From: Euborellia annulipes
Lineage: Eukaryota; Arthropoda; Insecta; Dermaptera; Anisolabididae
Assembly: GCA_023213315.1 (NCBI GenBank)
Contig: JAKCPI010000413.1
Location: forward strand, 83,482 to 147,481
Length of the DNA stretch: 64,000 bases
Direction of reading: 5' to 3'
This document shows positions 46,785 through 58,555 of this stretch, one piece after another. Made by a program: the position numbers and the translations under genes. Numbering within the stretch: position 1 is the first letter of the stretch; each line of letters begins with the position of its first letter. The notes under the pieces were generated by a model. The model was not told the origin of the DNA and made no database searches. It was given only the letters and a program-made list of their open reading frames with translations.

Positions 46785-47580
46785 TATATAAAGGTATAGA
46801 AAGAGAAAGTATTGGATTAATGTCAAAAATTCGAGATTTTGACGTTTTGAGGCCTCTAGAGGCCAAAAATTGGAGTGTTCAAAATAAACCACGAAATTGA
46901 AATTTTATATTTAAGTTATGCATACTTCCAAGGCAATAAAAATAAGGTTTTGAACAAAATTGACCAAAGAGTACTATTACTTTACTGATGTACTTTTTTA
47001 GTATTTTTCGATTTTCTCAAAATTCACTAGAACGATTTTGATTAAAATTCACGAATCAATCGTTTATTAGATGCTCTTTAAAATGTACATTCTCATTTTG
47101 TTCTCAAAACTGTTTGAAGCACACTTTATTCTTGTACCTCAAAATTTTGAGAAAAAACTAAAAAAGTATACCAGTACATTAGCAAAAAGCTAGAAAATTA
47201 CGATTTTGTATTCAATTTAGATACACTCCCCCGGCAATAAAATCATGGTTTTGAACAAAATTGGACAAAGAGTACTAGTACTTTACTAATGTACTTTTTC
47301 AGTATTTTTCGATTTTCTCAAAATTCGCTCCAACGATTTTGGTTAAAATTAAAAAATCAATTAATTTTTAGATGCCCTTTAAAATGTTTATTCTCATTTT
47401 GCTCTCAAAATTGTTTGAAGCACACTTTACTCTTGTATGATCCCCATTGTAACAAAATTTTTGAATTCTAATTCAGTGTGAAAGAACAATACACAATTTA
47501 GAGAGGAAGGGCATCATCACAGCCACCATTTCTTAATTAAACAATACGTAAGTTGTGTGATGTGCGCTCTTACACCAGAG
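46785..47580 (+). repeat. two tandem family A fragments
   Basis: Copy one runs 46785-47160 (AT-hairpin side to core). Copy two runs about 47160-47580 and ends in a degenerate hairpin (GCTCTTACACCAGAGTTTT). Confidence 0.6.
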
Positions 47581-48114
47581 TTTTGATTAAGCAGCATTGC
47601 AATTAATTGCTTTGTACACCTCTACGCATTTACTGTATATATCTTTCTTAAGTGATTAGGGATCGCAAATACAATTTCTTAAGTGGAAAATCTTTAAAGA
47701 CAAATGTTTATTTATTTATTCATTCAATATTGAGCTCATTTATTTATTCATACAATATTTATTAATCACATTCGTGATCCCTGCATTTTATTTCCGTGCA
47801 TACTTCAATTAGCATTATTTATTATTAATGCTTATCCCCCCCACCCCCACCCGCCCCCCCCACCCGCCCCCGTCCATTTTCAAATTAAGAGGGAAATTTT
47901 AATTTGGTTGATTAATTAAATAATTAAATGGAATAAAAAAAAAAAACTGGTGGTCAGTGATTAGTTTAATCACTCTATCGATTTTAAAAAATGTTTTAGA
48001 TAAAATTATTGTATATTTCGCCCCCCCCCCCCCCCTGGACTCCACTCCAACTGCTTCGCGCCCGCATTCAGGCTGTCGAGGATATCAAAGCCTACTACTT
48101 ATAGACACCACAAT
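47581..48114. repeat. intergenic with C-rich clusters
   Basis: Clustered C-runs at 47836-47876 and 48020-48036; the minus strand could form G-quadruplexes. No gene. Confidence 0.55.
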
Positions 48115-48521
48115 CAGGTCTATTCCCTAAAAACAGACGTTAAAATTTAAAATCAACAAATGGGTGTTAAAAAGTAATCAGCGTTAAAAAAATGCTATTC
48201 TCTAAACAAAGTTTTAACAGCGACGTTAACATTTTGCTTTTTTTTTATTTCAAAGCTATCAAAATAATAACCTTACTTTTTAGCCATTTTTATTTTAAAT
48301 ACGACGTTAAAATATTAAAGGCACTCATCTAGACATGACATTAATTTTTAACACTATTAACGAAATGTTAACGCTTTGGCTTTAAAGTTTTTTTTTTTTA
48401 CAGAATAGCTATTTGAGGCAAGGAAGTGTTAAAATGAATTAATGTTGTTTATAGGTGTTAAAAGTTAACGTTTTTGCATTGATAAATAAAAGGTAACGTT
48501 TTTTCTTAGAGAATAGACCTG
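48115..48521 (+). mobile_element. family E MITE, complete
   Basis: The terminal inverted repeats are CAGGTCTATTC and GAATAGACCTG, 407 bp apart. Many internal GTTAAAA/TTTTAAC motifs occur on both strands. The superfamily is unclear because no unambiguous target duplication is seen. Confidence 0.78.
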
Positions 48522-49033
48522 TATGATAGTGAATAAAAAAAAAAAATTAATTTTAATTTTTATAATTTTTAATTTGAGAGATTTAATTATTAAAATTAAT
48601 TTGGCTTTGATTTTTCAAAAGGCCCAATGATTTTCAATGGGAAATTTTTTGAGCATCCTTAAATGTGGTCTATTTTTCCTGTCGTCTCCATAACATCCTG
48701 ATTTGGACAGGAAGTTGCGTGATAGACAGGGTAAATAATATTTTATTAAGTTCTAGATTCTTCTTCTTTTTATAAACCAAAATAATCACTTTCCGAGTGT
48801 TGCAGATACAAACAATTTCGCATATTGGGAAGTTCGATGTATAGGGATTTGAAGGCCCATGTCACGACCCCTAAGAGCCAATTATATGGATTATTTTATG
48901 TGGACTTGATTCTTCTCTCTGCTAATAATTATTTTAAAAGCCGAAGTTAAGTTACTTTTGATGTTACGGGATGGAAGAAAGGAAACTACGGGTGCAGCAA
49001 ATAAAGAAAGTCTTATGCCAAATGCCGAAAAGT

Positions 49034-49075
49034 GGACGTTTCGGACAAAATTCGTTCATCCTCAGTCCTTGTAGG
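49034..49075 (-). ncRNA. hammerhead-ribozyme-like motif
   Basis: The minus strand reads CTGAGGA, then T-GAAC with an AT-rich interior and GTCC, then GAAAC and GTCC. It has the same order and spacing as the motif beside the Penelope RT at 59128-59162. No RT is visible nearby, so this may be a truncated Penelope-like end. Confidence 0.4.
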
Positions 49076-49599
49076 CACAAAGTTGTCAATTGTTGTTGCG
49101 GTACAAAACAAGTCTGTGCACATGTATATATTTTTTTTTTAACAGCAAAGTGTTTAATGATTCGTAAGAGTCTATTCAAGAATAATTATTTTATACAAAT
49201 AAAAAAAAAAAAAAAAAAATACTAAAAATAAAAAAATATTGCATCATTCCTTTTTTTTGTTGTCTATTTAAAATAATTATAGAAATTTTTGAGTTTTTTT
49301 TTTTTACAGATTTATTAAAAAAAAAAAAGGTTAATATAAAATCTTGAGAACAAAATATCTTAATTATTAGCAATAAAATTCAAAACATTTGGATATTGTG
49401 GTTTTAATTAATAATGAAAAAACATTTTGGTCACCCCCTGAGGACTGATTCATTTCTAAAACAATAATAAATTTTGACAACAAAATTAGCTATAAATTTC
49501 AAAAGATTTAGAATTCGTGGTTTTAATTAATAATGGAAAAACATTTTGACCGCCCCTTGAGGACCGATTCATTCCTAGAAATAATACATTACAATCAAA

Positions 49600-49638
<39 letters not shown>

Positions 49639-50086
49639 CCACTCTCCAATTAGACGCTTAAATAAAAGCAATATTGATGTAAAAAAATAATATCTCGCTC
49701 TAAATTCTGAATCAATAATTAAAGTAGCTCTTAAATAAGATTTTAACACTTATAAAAAATAAAAAAGGTTAAAACTTGCTTTTATTTCAATATTTATATG
49801 ACTCTCTTTTTTGACCTTTACAAAAAACTTTTTTTTTTGTCAAGAATTTATTTAACGATGCTTTGGCAATATCTTTGGATTTATAGCAGATACTTTTTTA
49901 TATGTATACCTTAAACTTTTTATTTTGTGGCTTTTGAGCACCTCTCTATGGTGTGATGAATTATTTAGGCCACCTATTTTTTATATTTTATTTTATATAA
50001 GCATTAAATCGATGGTGATTGAGGAGGCCAGGAAATGAGATAAGGTTCTGTGGGTCATAAGCAGAAAAAAGGGGATGTTCACTGAC
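49076..50086. other. intergenic or intron 3' of the minus-strand exon
   Basis: Contains an imperfect direct repeat of about 120 bp (49370-49455 and 49490-49575, both with GTGGTTTTAATTAATAATG) and an A33-like tract at 49602-49635. No downstream exon recognised. Confidence 0.5.
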
Positions 50087-50170
50087 CCTCTGTGCGCTGT
50101 GCGAGGCCCCTCTTGTCCCCCTTGCCCATGGCGGCCAGCTTTCCTCCCTTCACTGGATCATCACTTCACT
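50087..50170 (-). CDS. 5' coding exon with strong Kozak start
   Basis: Read on the minus strand, a branch-point-like CTAAC, a T-rich tract and ACAG (50171-50180) precede an exon that is far richer in GC than its surroundings. It has 41 bases of 5' UTR with a tiny upstream ORF (ATG, two codons, stop). The context GCCGCCATGG places the start at 50129. The peptide is MGKGDKRGLAQRTE plus a split Gly codon. The exon ends at 50087 before the donor GTCAGT. The N terminus is Gly/Lys/Arg-rich and cytosolic-looking. Fourteen residues are too few to name a family; a resemblance to MGKG-type N termini such as some Na/K-ATPase alpha chains is not usable evidence. The upstream non-coding exon and the next exon were not found; the latter would lie at lower coordinates. 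Confidence 0.62.
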
Positions 50171-50467
50171 CTGTAAAAAACAAAACACACAAATGTTAGA
50201 AAAATAACCTTTAAAATAAGCGAATTTTTTTGAGCCTTCTCAATTGAGGATTTTCCCTGTACTCTCCATAACATCCTCATTTATATTATCTTTTCACTTT
50301 TTTTGTATAAAACAAGAAAAAAAGTCATTGCCAATGGTTTATTTACAATTGTGCAAATTAAATGCCCCCTATCTCAGATTTAGGTAATGGCGCTTGGTTC
50401 CTTCATGCATAACATCGTCCATATTATATAGGCCTAATACAATGAAACTTATTCGAAAGAATGTTCG

Positions 50468-50690
50468 TATTTATATTTAGTAGAAAAAATTAAGTTGTAT
50501 TTTATTTTATTATTAAAACCTCGGTCGACGTTTCGGTCACATAAGGAACAATTTTCAGGACTATAAACGATGAAGAAGCAACATATATCTATTTAATGTT
50601 GTTTCTTCATCGTTTGTAGGTCTAAAGATGGTTACATATGTGACCGAAACGTCGACGTTGTTCATTTTTTTTCTACCAAATATAAACTTA
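50468..50690. repeat. foldback element with hammerhead-like core in each arm
   Basis: The outer arms pair a TTTAGTAGAAAAAA stretch near 50478 with TTTTTTTCTACCAAA near 50667. The inner arms pair the GACGTTTCGGTCACAT block at 50527 with its complement ending at 50656, and GATGAAGAAGCAACAT with ATGTTGTTTCTTCATC near the centre. The plus strand at 50622-50653 reads CTAAAGA, a perfect GGTTACATATGTGACC stem, GAAAC, GTC. It is likely two inverted Penelope-like ends. Confidence 0.6.
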
Positions 50691-51564
50691 TTTTTTTAAT
50701 TAATAACCAAAAGAGTTTCAAAACTTTCCTAAATATACACTGGAGCAATTATAATGTATATTTTGTAAACACAATTTAAGTCCGGTGAAAAAAAAATGTT
50801 ATATAATTATATGTGGGAAAAATCATATCATTTTAATAAAATAAAATAAAAATACAATACAGAGTGTCCCACATAACTCAGCCTTTAAAAGTTTACAGGG
50901 AAAGCGTTGTACGAAAATTTTCTACAATGACATATTTATGTTTTAGAATATGATTAAACGGCCCGCGGGGAGCGATAAATTTTTATCAAATCTTAAAATT
51001 CAGTCATAATAATTAGGGCACTAGCCACACAGTGGTTAACGACTATTTTTTATTTTGTTCGGCCCTGGTTGCGCCACTGCTTTCTTTTTTATTTCATCCC
51101 CTTATCAAACGGCAGAAAACATTCTTTTTTCACCCTCATATCTATAAATTCTCCCCTGACCTCAATTCCCAAGAAAAAGAAAGAAAGAAATTTATGATGA
51201 TTATCAAATAATTTTTTACCAAAAAGAAAAAAAAAAAACTTTTTTTTTTAAATATTCATTCACTAGAGAATAGTAAAATATTTTTATTTTACGTCTTGGT
51301 ATAAAAAAATCCAAGCACCTGCTTGGATAAAAGGAAAAACTTAAAAAAATAATAAATAGGCGATATCAATTTTCAATAATTTCGATTTATTTGACTCTGT
51401 TTTTTTTTCGCTCTCAAATGCGATAAAAGCTTTTTCTAATTTAAAGGATAATCTAAATGAATACGTGATGTTTTTAAATTTATAAAGGAAATAAATGAAT
51501 AAAGGCATCAACATACTGGAGTTGTATAAAGAATACAGTAATTTGATCGCTAAGAATATATATA
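50691..51564. other. intergenic, no gene seen
   Basis: AT-rich; a sequence GTGTCCCACATAACTCAGCC near 50863 looks like part of another dispersed element, unidentified. Confidence 0.4.
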
Positions 51565-51950
51565 TATTTAAAAAAAAATCGTTGGAGCAAATTTAGAGAA
51601 AATCGAAAAAAACTGAAAAAGTGCATCAGTAAAGTACTAGTACTTTTTGGTCGATTTTGTTCAAAAGCTTCGTGTCACGTCCCATGGGGGTGTCTAACTT
51701 AAATATAAAATTTCAACCTCCTAGCTCTTTTCGTTCTTGAGATATTTTGTTCACAGACACACACACAGACAGACAGACACACAGACAGACACACAGACAG
51801 ACAGACCATGTCGCGAAAACCACTTTTTTGGATTCAGGGGACCTCAAAACGTGAAGATCCATCAAAATCTCGACATCGAATTTTTGACATGAATCCAATA
51901 CTTTCTCTCTATATATATATTACATATATACATAGGTAAGAGAAAGTAAA
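51565..51950 (-). mobile_element. family A, 5' half
   Basis: From AAATCGTTGGAGCAAATTTA through a CA/CAGA microsatellite (51755-51806) to ATAGGTAAGAGAAAGTAAAA. Confidence 0.75.
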
Positions 51951-51986
51951 AATTTATATATTCTTTATTTACTATTAATTCAATTC

Positions 51987-52157
51987 AAGGGGGGGGTGAC
52001 GAGATAATTACCCCTCCCCCTCCAAGATTTGAGAAAAATATTTTAAAAATTTGATTTGTATATATTTTCTGGTAAAAAAGTATAGAATACAACTTTAAAT
52101 TACCGAAAATAAAAGAAAGTTATGTGCTGTGCGACCAATCACACCAGATTACCCTCT
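51987..52157 (-). mobile_element. family B MITE, truncated
   Basis: TAATTACCCCTCCCCCTCC, a diverged interior and GCGACCAATCACACCAGATT are present. Both outer GCGGAT ends are missing. Confidence 0.6.
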
Positions 52158-52554
52158 GAACTTTTTTTAATCCAAAATTTTTCAGTGATTTTCAAGCATT
52201 AAAATAAACAGACTTTTCTCTCTTCATCATGAAAAATTTTGGTTCAAGGATGTTATGAAAAGTACAGGAAAATTTTCAGGTCTCCAAATTCCCACATGCT
52301 CAAAAAAATTTTCTGAATTTTTCCATAGGAAAAGCATTGAGTTATGAAAAATCAATTTAATTATATATTAATTAAATCTCTCAAATTAAAAATAATAAAA
52401 TATGTTATAAGTAGCCTATATAATTAATATTTCATTTTTTTTTTTTTTTGATCATTATAGAGTTAAAATATACAAGATAATTGAGGAGTGTTGCTTAAAA
52501 AGTCAGAGATGTAAGGTATATTTATTATCAATTGCACGAAACTAGTTGTCTGAA

Positions 52555-53461
52555 AAATTAAGGCGTTTGCACCAACACATCTTAGATCTTAAGCTCGTCT
52601 TACATCTTACTATTGAATTTGAAAGTCGGGTCTTAAGATCACTTATTTGTTCTACCATAAGAATAAGAAAAATCTGGTGTGACTGGCGCACAGCACACAA
52701 CTTTCTCTTACCTTCGGTAATCGAAAGTTGTGTTCTGTGCTTGTCACACCAGATTTTTTGTGTCGACATATATTTAGTTCCCGACAGTACGGAACATTTG
52801 AATTCAGATGTAAAATTTATAAGTGTGGGAAAATATTTATATTTTTGTTACCATGGCAACCATTTTTCCTATCTTCCCTATGAAATACAAGAGTAAAGTG
52901 GTCTTCAGAAGATTTCAATTGCAAAATGAGAATATACATTTTAAAGAGCATCTAAAAAATAATTGATTTTTGAATTTAAAAAAAAATCGTTGGAGCAAAT
53001 TTTGAGAAAATCGAAAAAAACTGAAAAAGTACATCAGTAAAGTACTAGTACTCTTTGGCCGATTTTGATTAAAAGCTTATTTTTCCGGTCCCGGGGGGTG
53101 TTTAACTTAAATATAAAATTTCAACCTCCTAGCTCAATTCCTTCATGCTTAAAATTGAACACACACACACCCACACACCCACACACCCACACACACACAG
53201 ACAGACCATGTCGCGAAAACCACTTTTTTGGATTCAGGGGACCTCAAAACGTGAAGATCCATCAAAATCTCGACATCGAATTTTTGACATGAATCCAATA
53301 CTTTCTCTCTCTATATATATTACATATATACATAGGTAAGAGAAAGTAAAAATATAAATAGTTGAATAGGTAAAATGCCACATTTCGCTTTTTAGGTTAA
53401 GGAAGGCTCAAGTCGAGCTTAAGATCTAAGATGTGTTGCTGGAGGGAAGCGACACGGCTAG
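52555..53461. mobile_element. inverted-repeat element hosting a family A copy
   Basis: CATCTTAGATCTTAAGCTCG on the left pairs with CGAGCTTAAGATCTAAGATG on the right. Outside, GCGTTTGCACCAACA and TGTTGCTGGAGGGAAGCG are weakly similar in inverted form. Without the A copy it would be about 225 bp. Confidence 0.6.
52670..53348 (-). mobile_element. family A, full length, inside an inverted-repeat host
   Basis: Both hairpins are intact. The outer flanks carry CACATCTTAGATCTTAAGCTCG-type arms (52576 region and 53416-53437, inverted), so it sits in another MITE. Confidence 0.85.
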
Positions 53462-53756
53462 TTTTATTTAATTACTAATATTCTTTAAATAATAAAGTAA
53501 AAGCGTCTGAATTTTGTCTCCAAATTAATTTTATCCTTTTTTTAGCATTTATTGAACTTTCGTTCGGTCACCCACGCAGATAAACATGGAAATAAGCAGA
53601 GCGACTTGAAAATCAATGCGCCCAGAGGAAGGGAAGGTCGCCGCTAAATGCCGATATTATAAAATTAAACAGAATACAAATTTTTGTTTTACCTTTTAAC
53701 CCCAGAATTGCAATTCATGTAAAATTGTATAAAAACAAAAAATAACTAAATAATAT

Positions 53757-54235
53757 AAAAATCTGGTGTGACTGTGGTCTCACAGCACACGACTCTCTCA
53801 TACCTCTGCTAATTGAAAGTTGTGTTCTGTGCTTGTCACAACAGATTTTTTTGTCCTTTCTGCCGATATTTTAAGGTGGGTCCACACTTGTGAATATTTT
53901 CCCCGAACGCTTTAGAATTCAAGATGTCAAATTTATAAATATGGGAAAATATTTATTATGTCCATTTCTCTTTCCTATGAAGTACAAGAGTAAAGTGTGC
54001 TTCAAACAATTTCAAGAGCAAAATGAGAATACACATTTTAAAAAACATCTAAAAAATAATTGATTTATAAATTTTAATAAAAATCCTTGGAGCGAATTTT
54101 GAGAAAATCGAAAAAAACTGAAAAAGTACATCAGTAAAGTATTAGTATTCTTTGGCTGATTTTGTTCAAAATTTTTCTGTCATTTGCCAGGGGAGTACCT
54201 AACTTAAATTTAAAAGTTCAACCTATTTGCTCTTT
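53757..54235 (-). mobile_element. family A 3' half
   Basis: A decayed hairpin (53760-53850) and core ending in CTAACTTAAATTTAAAAGTTC; the satellite-bearing segment follows. Confidence 0.65.
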
Positions 54236-54294
54236 TAAATGCTTTTATTTAACTTACTCTTTCAAGGTCACCAACTTTATGGCTTTGTTAAGGA

Positions 54295-55850
54295 CACTTC
54301 CCGATGAGCTAGAGGTGTGAAATTTGATATTTAAGAGTCATTTTTGATGACGCCACTATATGGTGGTTTTGATCAAAATAGACCAAACTAATGTGGTACT
54401 TTATTTGAAACCCTTTGCGAATTAATGTAATTTCAAAAGACTTCCCGATGGGCTAGAGGTGTGAAATGTAATACTTAAGAGTCATTTTTGATGACGCCAC
54501 TATATGGTGGTTTTGATCAAAATAGACCAAACTAATGTGGTACTTTATTTGAAACCCTTCGCGAATTAATGTAATTTCAAAAGACTTCCCGATGGGCTAG
54601 AGGTGTGAAATGTAATACTTAAGAGTCATTTTTGATGACGCCACTATATGGTGGTTTTGATCAAAATAGACCAAACTAATGTGGTACTTTATTTGAAACC
54701 CTTTGCGAATTAATGTAATTTCAAAAGACTTCCCGATGGGCTAGAGGTGTGAAATGTAATACTTAAGAGTCATTTTTGATGACGCCACTATATGGTGGTT
54801 TTGATCAAAATAGACCAAACTAATGTGGTACTTTATTTGAAACCCTTCGCGAATTAATGTAATTTCAAAAGACTTCCCGATGGGCTAGAGGTGTGAAATG
54901 TAATACTTAAGAGTCATTTTTGATGACGCCACTATATGGTGGTTTTGATCAAAATAGACCAAACTAATGTGGTACTTTATTTGAAACCCTTTGCGAATTA
55001 ATGTAATTTCAAAAGACTTCCCGATGGGCTAGAGGTGTGAAATGTAATACTTAAGAGTCATTTTTGATGACGCCACTATATGGTGGTTTTGATCAAAATA
55101 GACCAAACTAATGTGGTACTTTATTTGAAACCCTTCGCGAATTAATGTAATTTCAAAAGACTTCCCGATGGGCTAGAGGTGTGAAATGTAATACTTAAGA
55201 GTCATTTTTGATGACGCCACTATATGGTGGTTTTGATCAAAATAGACCAAACTAATGTGGTACTTTATTTGAAACCCTTTGCGAATTAATGTAATTTCAA
55301 AAGACTTCCCGATGGGCTGGAGGTGTGAAATGTAATACTTAAGAGTCATTTTTGATGACGCCACTATATGGTGGTTTTGATCAAAATAGACCAAACTAAT
55401 GTGGTACTTTATTTGAAACCCTTTGCGAATTAATGTAATTTCAAAAGACTTCCCGATGGGCTAGAGGTGTGAAATGTAATACTTAAGAGTCATTTTTGAT
55501 GACGCCACTATATGGTGGTTTTGATCAAAATAGACCAAACTAATGTGGTACTTTATTTGAAACCCTTCGCGAATTAATGTAATTTCAAAAGACTTCCCGA
55601 TGGGCTAGAGGTGTGAAATGTAATACTTAAGAGTCATTTTTGATGACGCCACTATATGGTGGTTTTGATCAAAATAGACCAAACTAATGTGGTACTTTAT
55701 TTGAAACCCTTCGCGAATTAATGTAATTTCAAAAGACTTCCCGATGGGCTAGAGGTGTGAAATGTAATACTTAAGAGTCATTTTTGATGACGCCACTATA
55801 TGGTGGTTTTGATCAAAATAGACCAAACTAATGTGGTACTTTATTTGAAG
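54295..55850. repeat. 144-bp satellite array, about 11 monomers
   Basis: GACTTCCCGATGGGCTAG recurs at 54439, 54583, 54727, 54871, 55015, 55159, 55303, 55447, 55591 and 55735, exactly 144 bp apart, with a diverged first unit at 54295 and a truncated last one. Monomers are nearly identical. A CTTTGCG/CTTCGCG variant alternates in the first six units, pointing to a 288-bp dimer. One unit (55303) carries GGCTGG instead of GGCTAG, which removes a minus-strand stop; the resulting open frame is not a gene. Confidence 0.95.
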
Positions 55851-56034
55851 CCTCACGCAAATAAGGCCCTATTAACTATAGTTTTGAATTTTGATATTTA
55901 CGAGTCATTTTTTTATGATAATGAATAATTTTTCAATTGAACCAAATCAATACAGGCCAAACTAATGTGGTACTTTATCATATTGATGATTTTTGATAAG
56001 ACTAAAAGACTAAAAAGCTTAAAATAAAAATAAA
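55851..56034. other. diverged satellite edge, no gene
   Basis: The sequence repeats parts of the monomer loosely (ACGAGTCATTTTT, CAAACTAATGTGGTACTTTAT) with AT-rich filler. It looks like decayed array edge. Confidence 0.5.
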
Positions 56035-56325
56035 ATAAAAAAAAAAGATTTTAAAAAAAATGCTTTTATTTAAATTGAACTAAAAGAGAGAAATAAGAAA
56101 GAAATAATTTAATTGTTCTTGTTAAAATTTTTTAATATTTATGACTTAAAATAAAAGCGTGGGGCGCGAGCCTCGGAATCACTTCGAAGCGCCCCACGCT
56201 TTTATTTTAAGTCATAAATATTAAAAAATTTTAACAAGAACAATTAAATTATTTCTTTCTTATTTGTCTCTTTTTAGTTCAATTTAAATAAAAGCATTTT
56301 TTTTAAAATCTTTTTTTATTTTATT
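56035..56325. repeat. 290-bp palindromic MITE
   Basis: The left arm runs from the ATTTTAAAAAAAATGCTTTT region to AAAAGCGTGGGGCGC. The inverted right arm runs from GCGCCCCACGCTTTT to AAAGCATTTTTTTTAAAAT, with a loop of about 20 bp at 56170-56190. One arm alone recurs at 41195-41283. Confidence 0.85.
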
Positions 56326-56329
56326 TTTT

Positions 56330-57204
56330 TCGTTCTTCAGATATTTTGTTTACAAACACACAAACAGACCTTTTTTGCAGGACCCACATTTTTGGACCCA
56401 CGGGACCTCAAAGCATGTATTTCCATCAAAAACTTAACATTGATAAGAGTAAAAGCAAATATATCGCTGAATAAATGGTCAACAAGTGCAACAAATTTTG
56501 AAGCGAATCGAGGTGTCTTCCTTTGTGTGAATCCAGAGTTTAATTTATAATAAAGAAAGGTGTTTAAAATTTTAATTAGCGTTATCTGCCTTTCATTTCT
56601 CAAATGGAATTTCACCCTTCAATTATATTTATATCTCCTTTATAATTTTAAAGCCTCTTTAATTTTAAATTAAACTCTTATATATAATATAATTTTAATT
56701 ACGTATTTCTATTAAATAAAACATTAGATTTTAAAGCGAAACTTTTATTTGATCCTCTCAAATTGTTTCGCTCTTCTATCAGCATGTCGCGTGACGTCAA
56801 AGGCTATGACGCAACAAGCCGAGACGTCACAAGCCGTGACGACAAAAATTGAAATTTAATATATATGACGAATTATAAAAAAATAATTGTGAGATTTAAT
56901 TATTCAATTTTTAAATTGATAAAATATATTTTTTTTAATAATTTTAAATAATTCAAATACTAAATAAATATTGTTCTCAGTTTTTAACATGCCTCTATTG
57001 ATTTCCCATTTTCCAATTATTAAGTTAAGATTTAAAAACGCGATTTTAATACCCTGTGATCACGCTGTGATGAAGGTCTTTGAGCAAAATCTTCTGGAAA
57101 AAAAAAAGGGATTTTTGGGATAATTGAATAATTTTCAGTTAAACGCCTACGATTCGAAAAAAAAATTTTCACTTGCATCGTGGTTTCATAAAACCACACA
57201 ATGA
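56330..57204. other. intergenic with family A scrap and TGACG cluster
   Basis: 56330-56450 is a minus-strand A fragment. 56790-56842 has TGACGTCA plus three further TGACG-type motifs (both strands). No gene. Confidence 0.5.
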
Positions 57205-57757
57205 TTTTTTTTACTTTATCATACCTCTATATACAAAGTATTGGATTCATGTCAAATTTTGATGGAAATACGTTTTGAGTCCAAAAAGGTCCTTCAAAAT
57301 GGTCTGTATGACTTTGTTCAATTTAAAGCATGAAGGAAACAAGTTACAAGGTTGAAATTTTATAGTTAAATTAGAAATTTTCCTGACACGCGACAGAAAG
57401 CGTTTGAATAAAATCGGTTCAAGAGTACTAGTACTTTACTGATGTACTTTTTCAGTTTTTTTCGATTTTCTCAAAATCCACTGTAACGATCTTGATTAAA
57501 ATTCAAAAATCAATTATTTTTTAGATGCTCTTTAAAATGTATATTCTCATTTTCTCCTTGAAATCTTTTGAAGCCCCTTTTACTCTTGTACTTCTTAGGG
57601 TTGCCATAGTAAATATTTCCCCATGTTTATAAATTTTACATCTTGAATTCTATTGGTGGAAACTAAATATATGTTGTCACAAAAAATCTGGTGTTACATA
57701 GTACAGAACAATTACCGAAGGTTGTATGCTGTGCGGCCAGTCACACCAGATTTTTTT
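57205..57757 (+). mobile_element. family A, short form
   Basis: TTTACTTTATCATACCTCTA to AGTCACACCAGATTTTTTT; the microsatellite is lost. Confidence 0.7.
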
Positions 57758-58251
57758 TATCTTCTTAAAATTAATAAATGTTTTTTTTTTTTAAGAGCAA
57801 ATATCCATTAAGTCCTTTCAATTATTAAAAAAAAAACCGTAGCCGTTTATTTTTCTCTTAAATTTTTAATAGCATCTGTTTCACTAGTATATTAAATGGA
57901 TATTCTCTATGCTTTTAGTGGACGCCGCAAGATGGAAGTTTTTTATTTTTTTTTTTTTACTCTTCCAATATATCCTCTGTATGAAAATGCAGAATCAGCA
58001 CTCGATGTTCAGATCTAACAATATCCAGGCGTTGGCTAAATGGTCTCGCCCCCCCCCTTCCCCCCCTCACCCACAAAAATATGAAATCATTTACAATTTC
58101 TTTTTTTTTCAGATTAACAAAAAAATAGTTTATTGTTTTAATCCACTTATCGGTTTGGATACACTTTGTTTTAAAATTATTTGATTAAAGCAGCTTCTTT
58201 CTATCTATACTCATTAACTAGAGCCTTTGATATACACAACTATCTACATGG
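57758..58251. other. intergenic, no gene seen
   Basis: A C-tract cluster at 58050-58066; short open frames only. Confidence 0.45.
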
Positions 58252-58519
58252 CAAGAGCGGATACAAGAGGGTGGGGTAAAGGGCGTAATTACCCCCCCCT
58301 GAGATTAAAAAAAATACTTTTTTTCGAAAAAAATGTATTTTTAATGTAAAATTTTAAAAATTAATACTTAAAAATTTGATTTGTATTTATATTCTGGCGA
58401 ACAAGTACAGAATGCGCCTTTAAATTACCGAAATTAAGAAAAAAATTGTGTCCTTTGCGACCAGTCACACCAGATTACCCCCCCCCTCCCCCGAGAAACA
58501 CCTCTGGCTCCGCCCTTGC
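58252..58519 (-). mobile_element. family B MITE
   Basis: CAAGAGCGGATACAAGAGG at the left, the full interior with the hairpin arm CAGTCACACCAGATTACCCC, and CTGGCTCCGCCCTTG at the right. No clear target duplication remains. Confidence 0.75.
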
Positions 58520-58555
58520 TACGCTATGGATAGATAACGGTCAAAACAATATTAA

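Noticed and set aside
55173..55394. 73-codon minus-strand frame with a 48-residue periodicity
   Set aside because: 144 bp is a multiple of three and one monomer lost its stop; this is satellite DNA.
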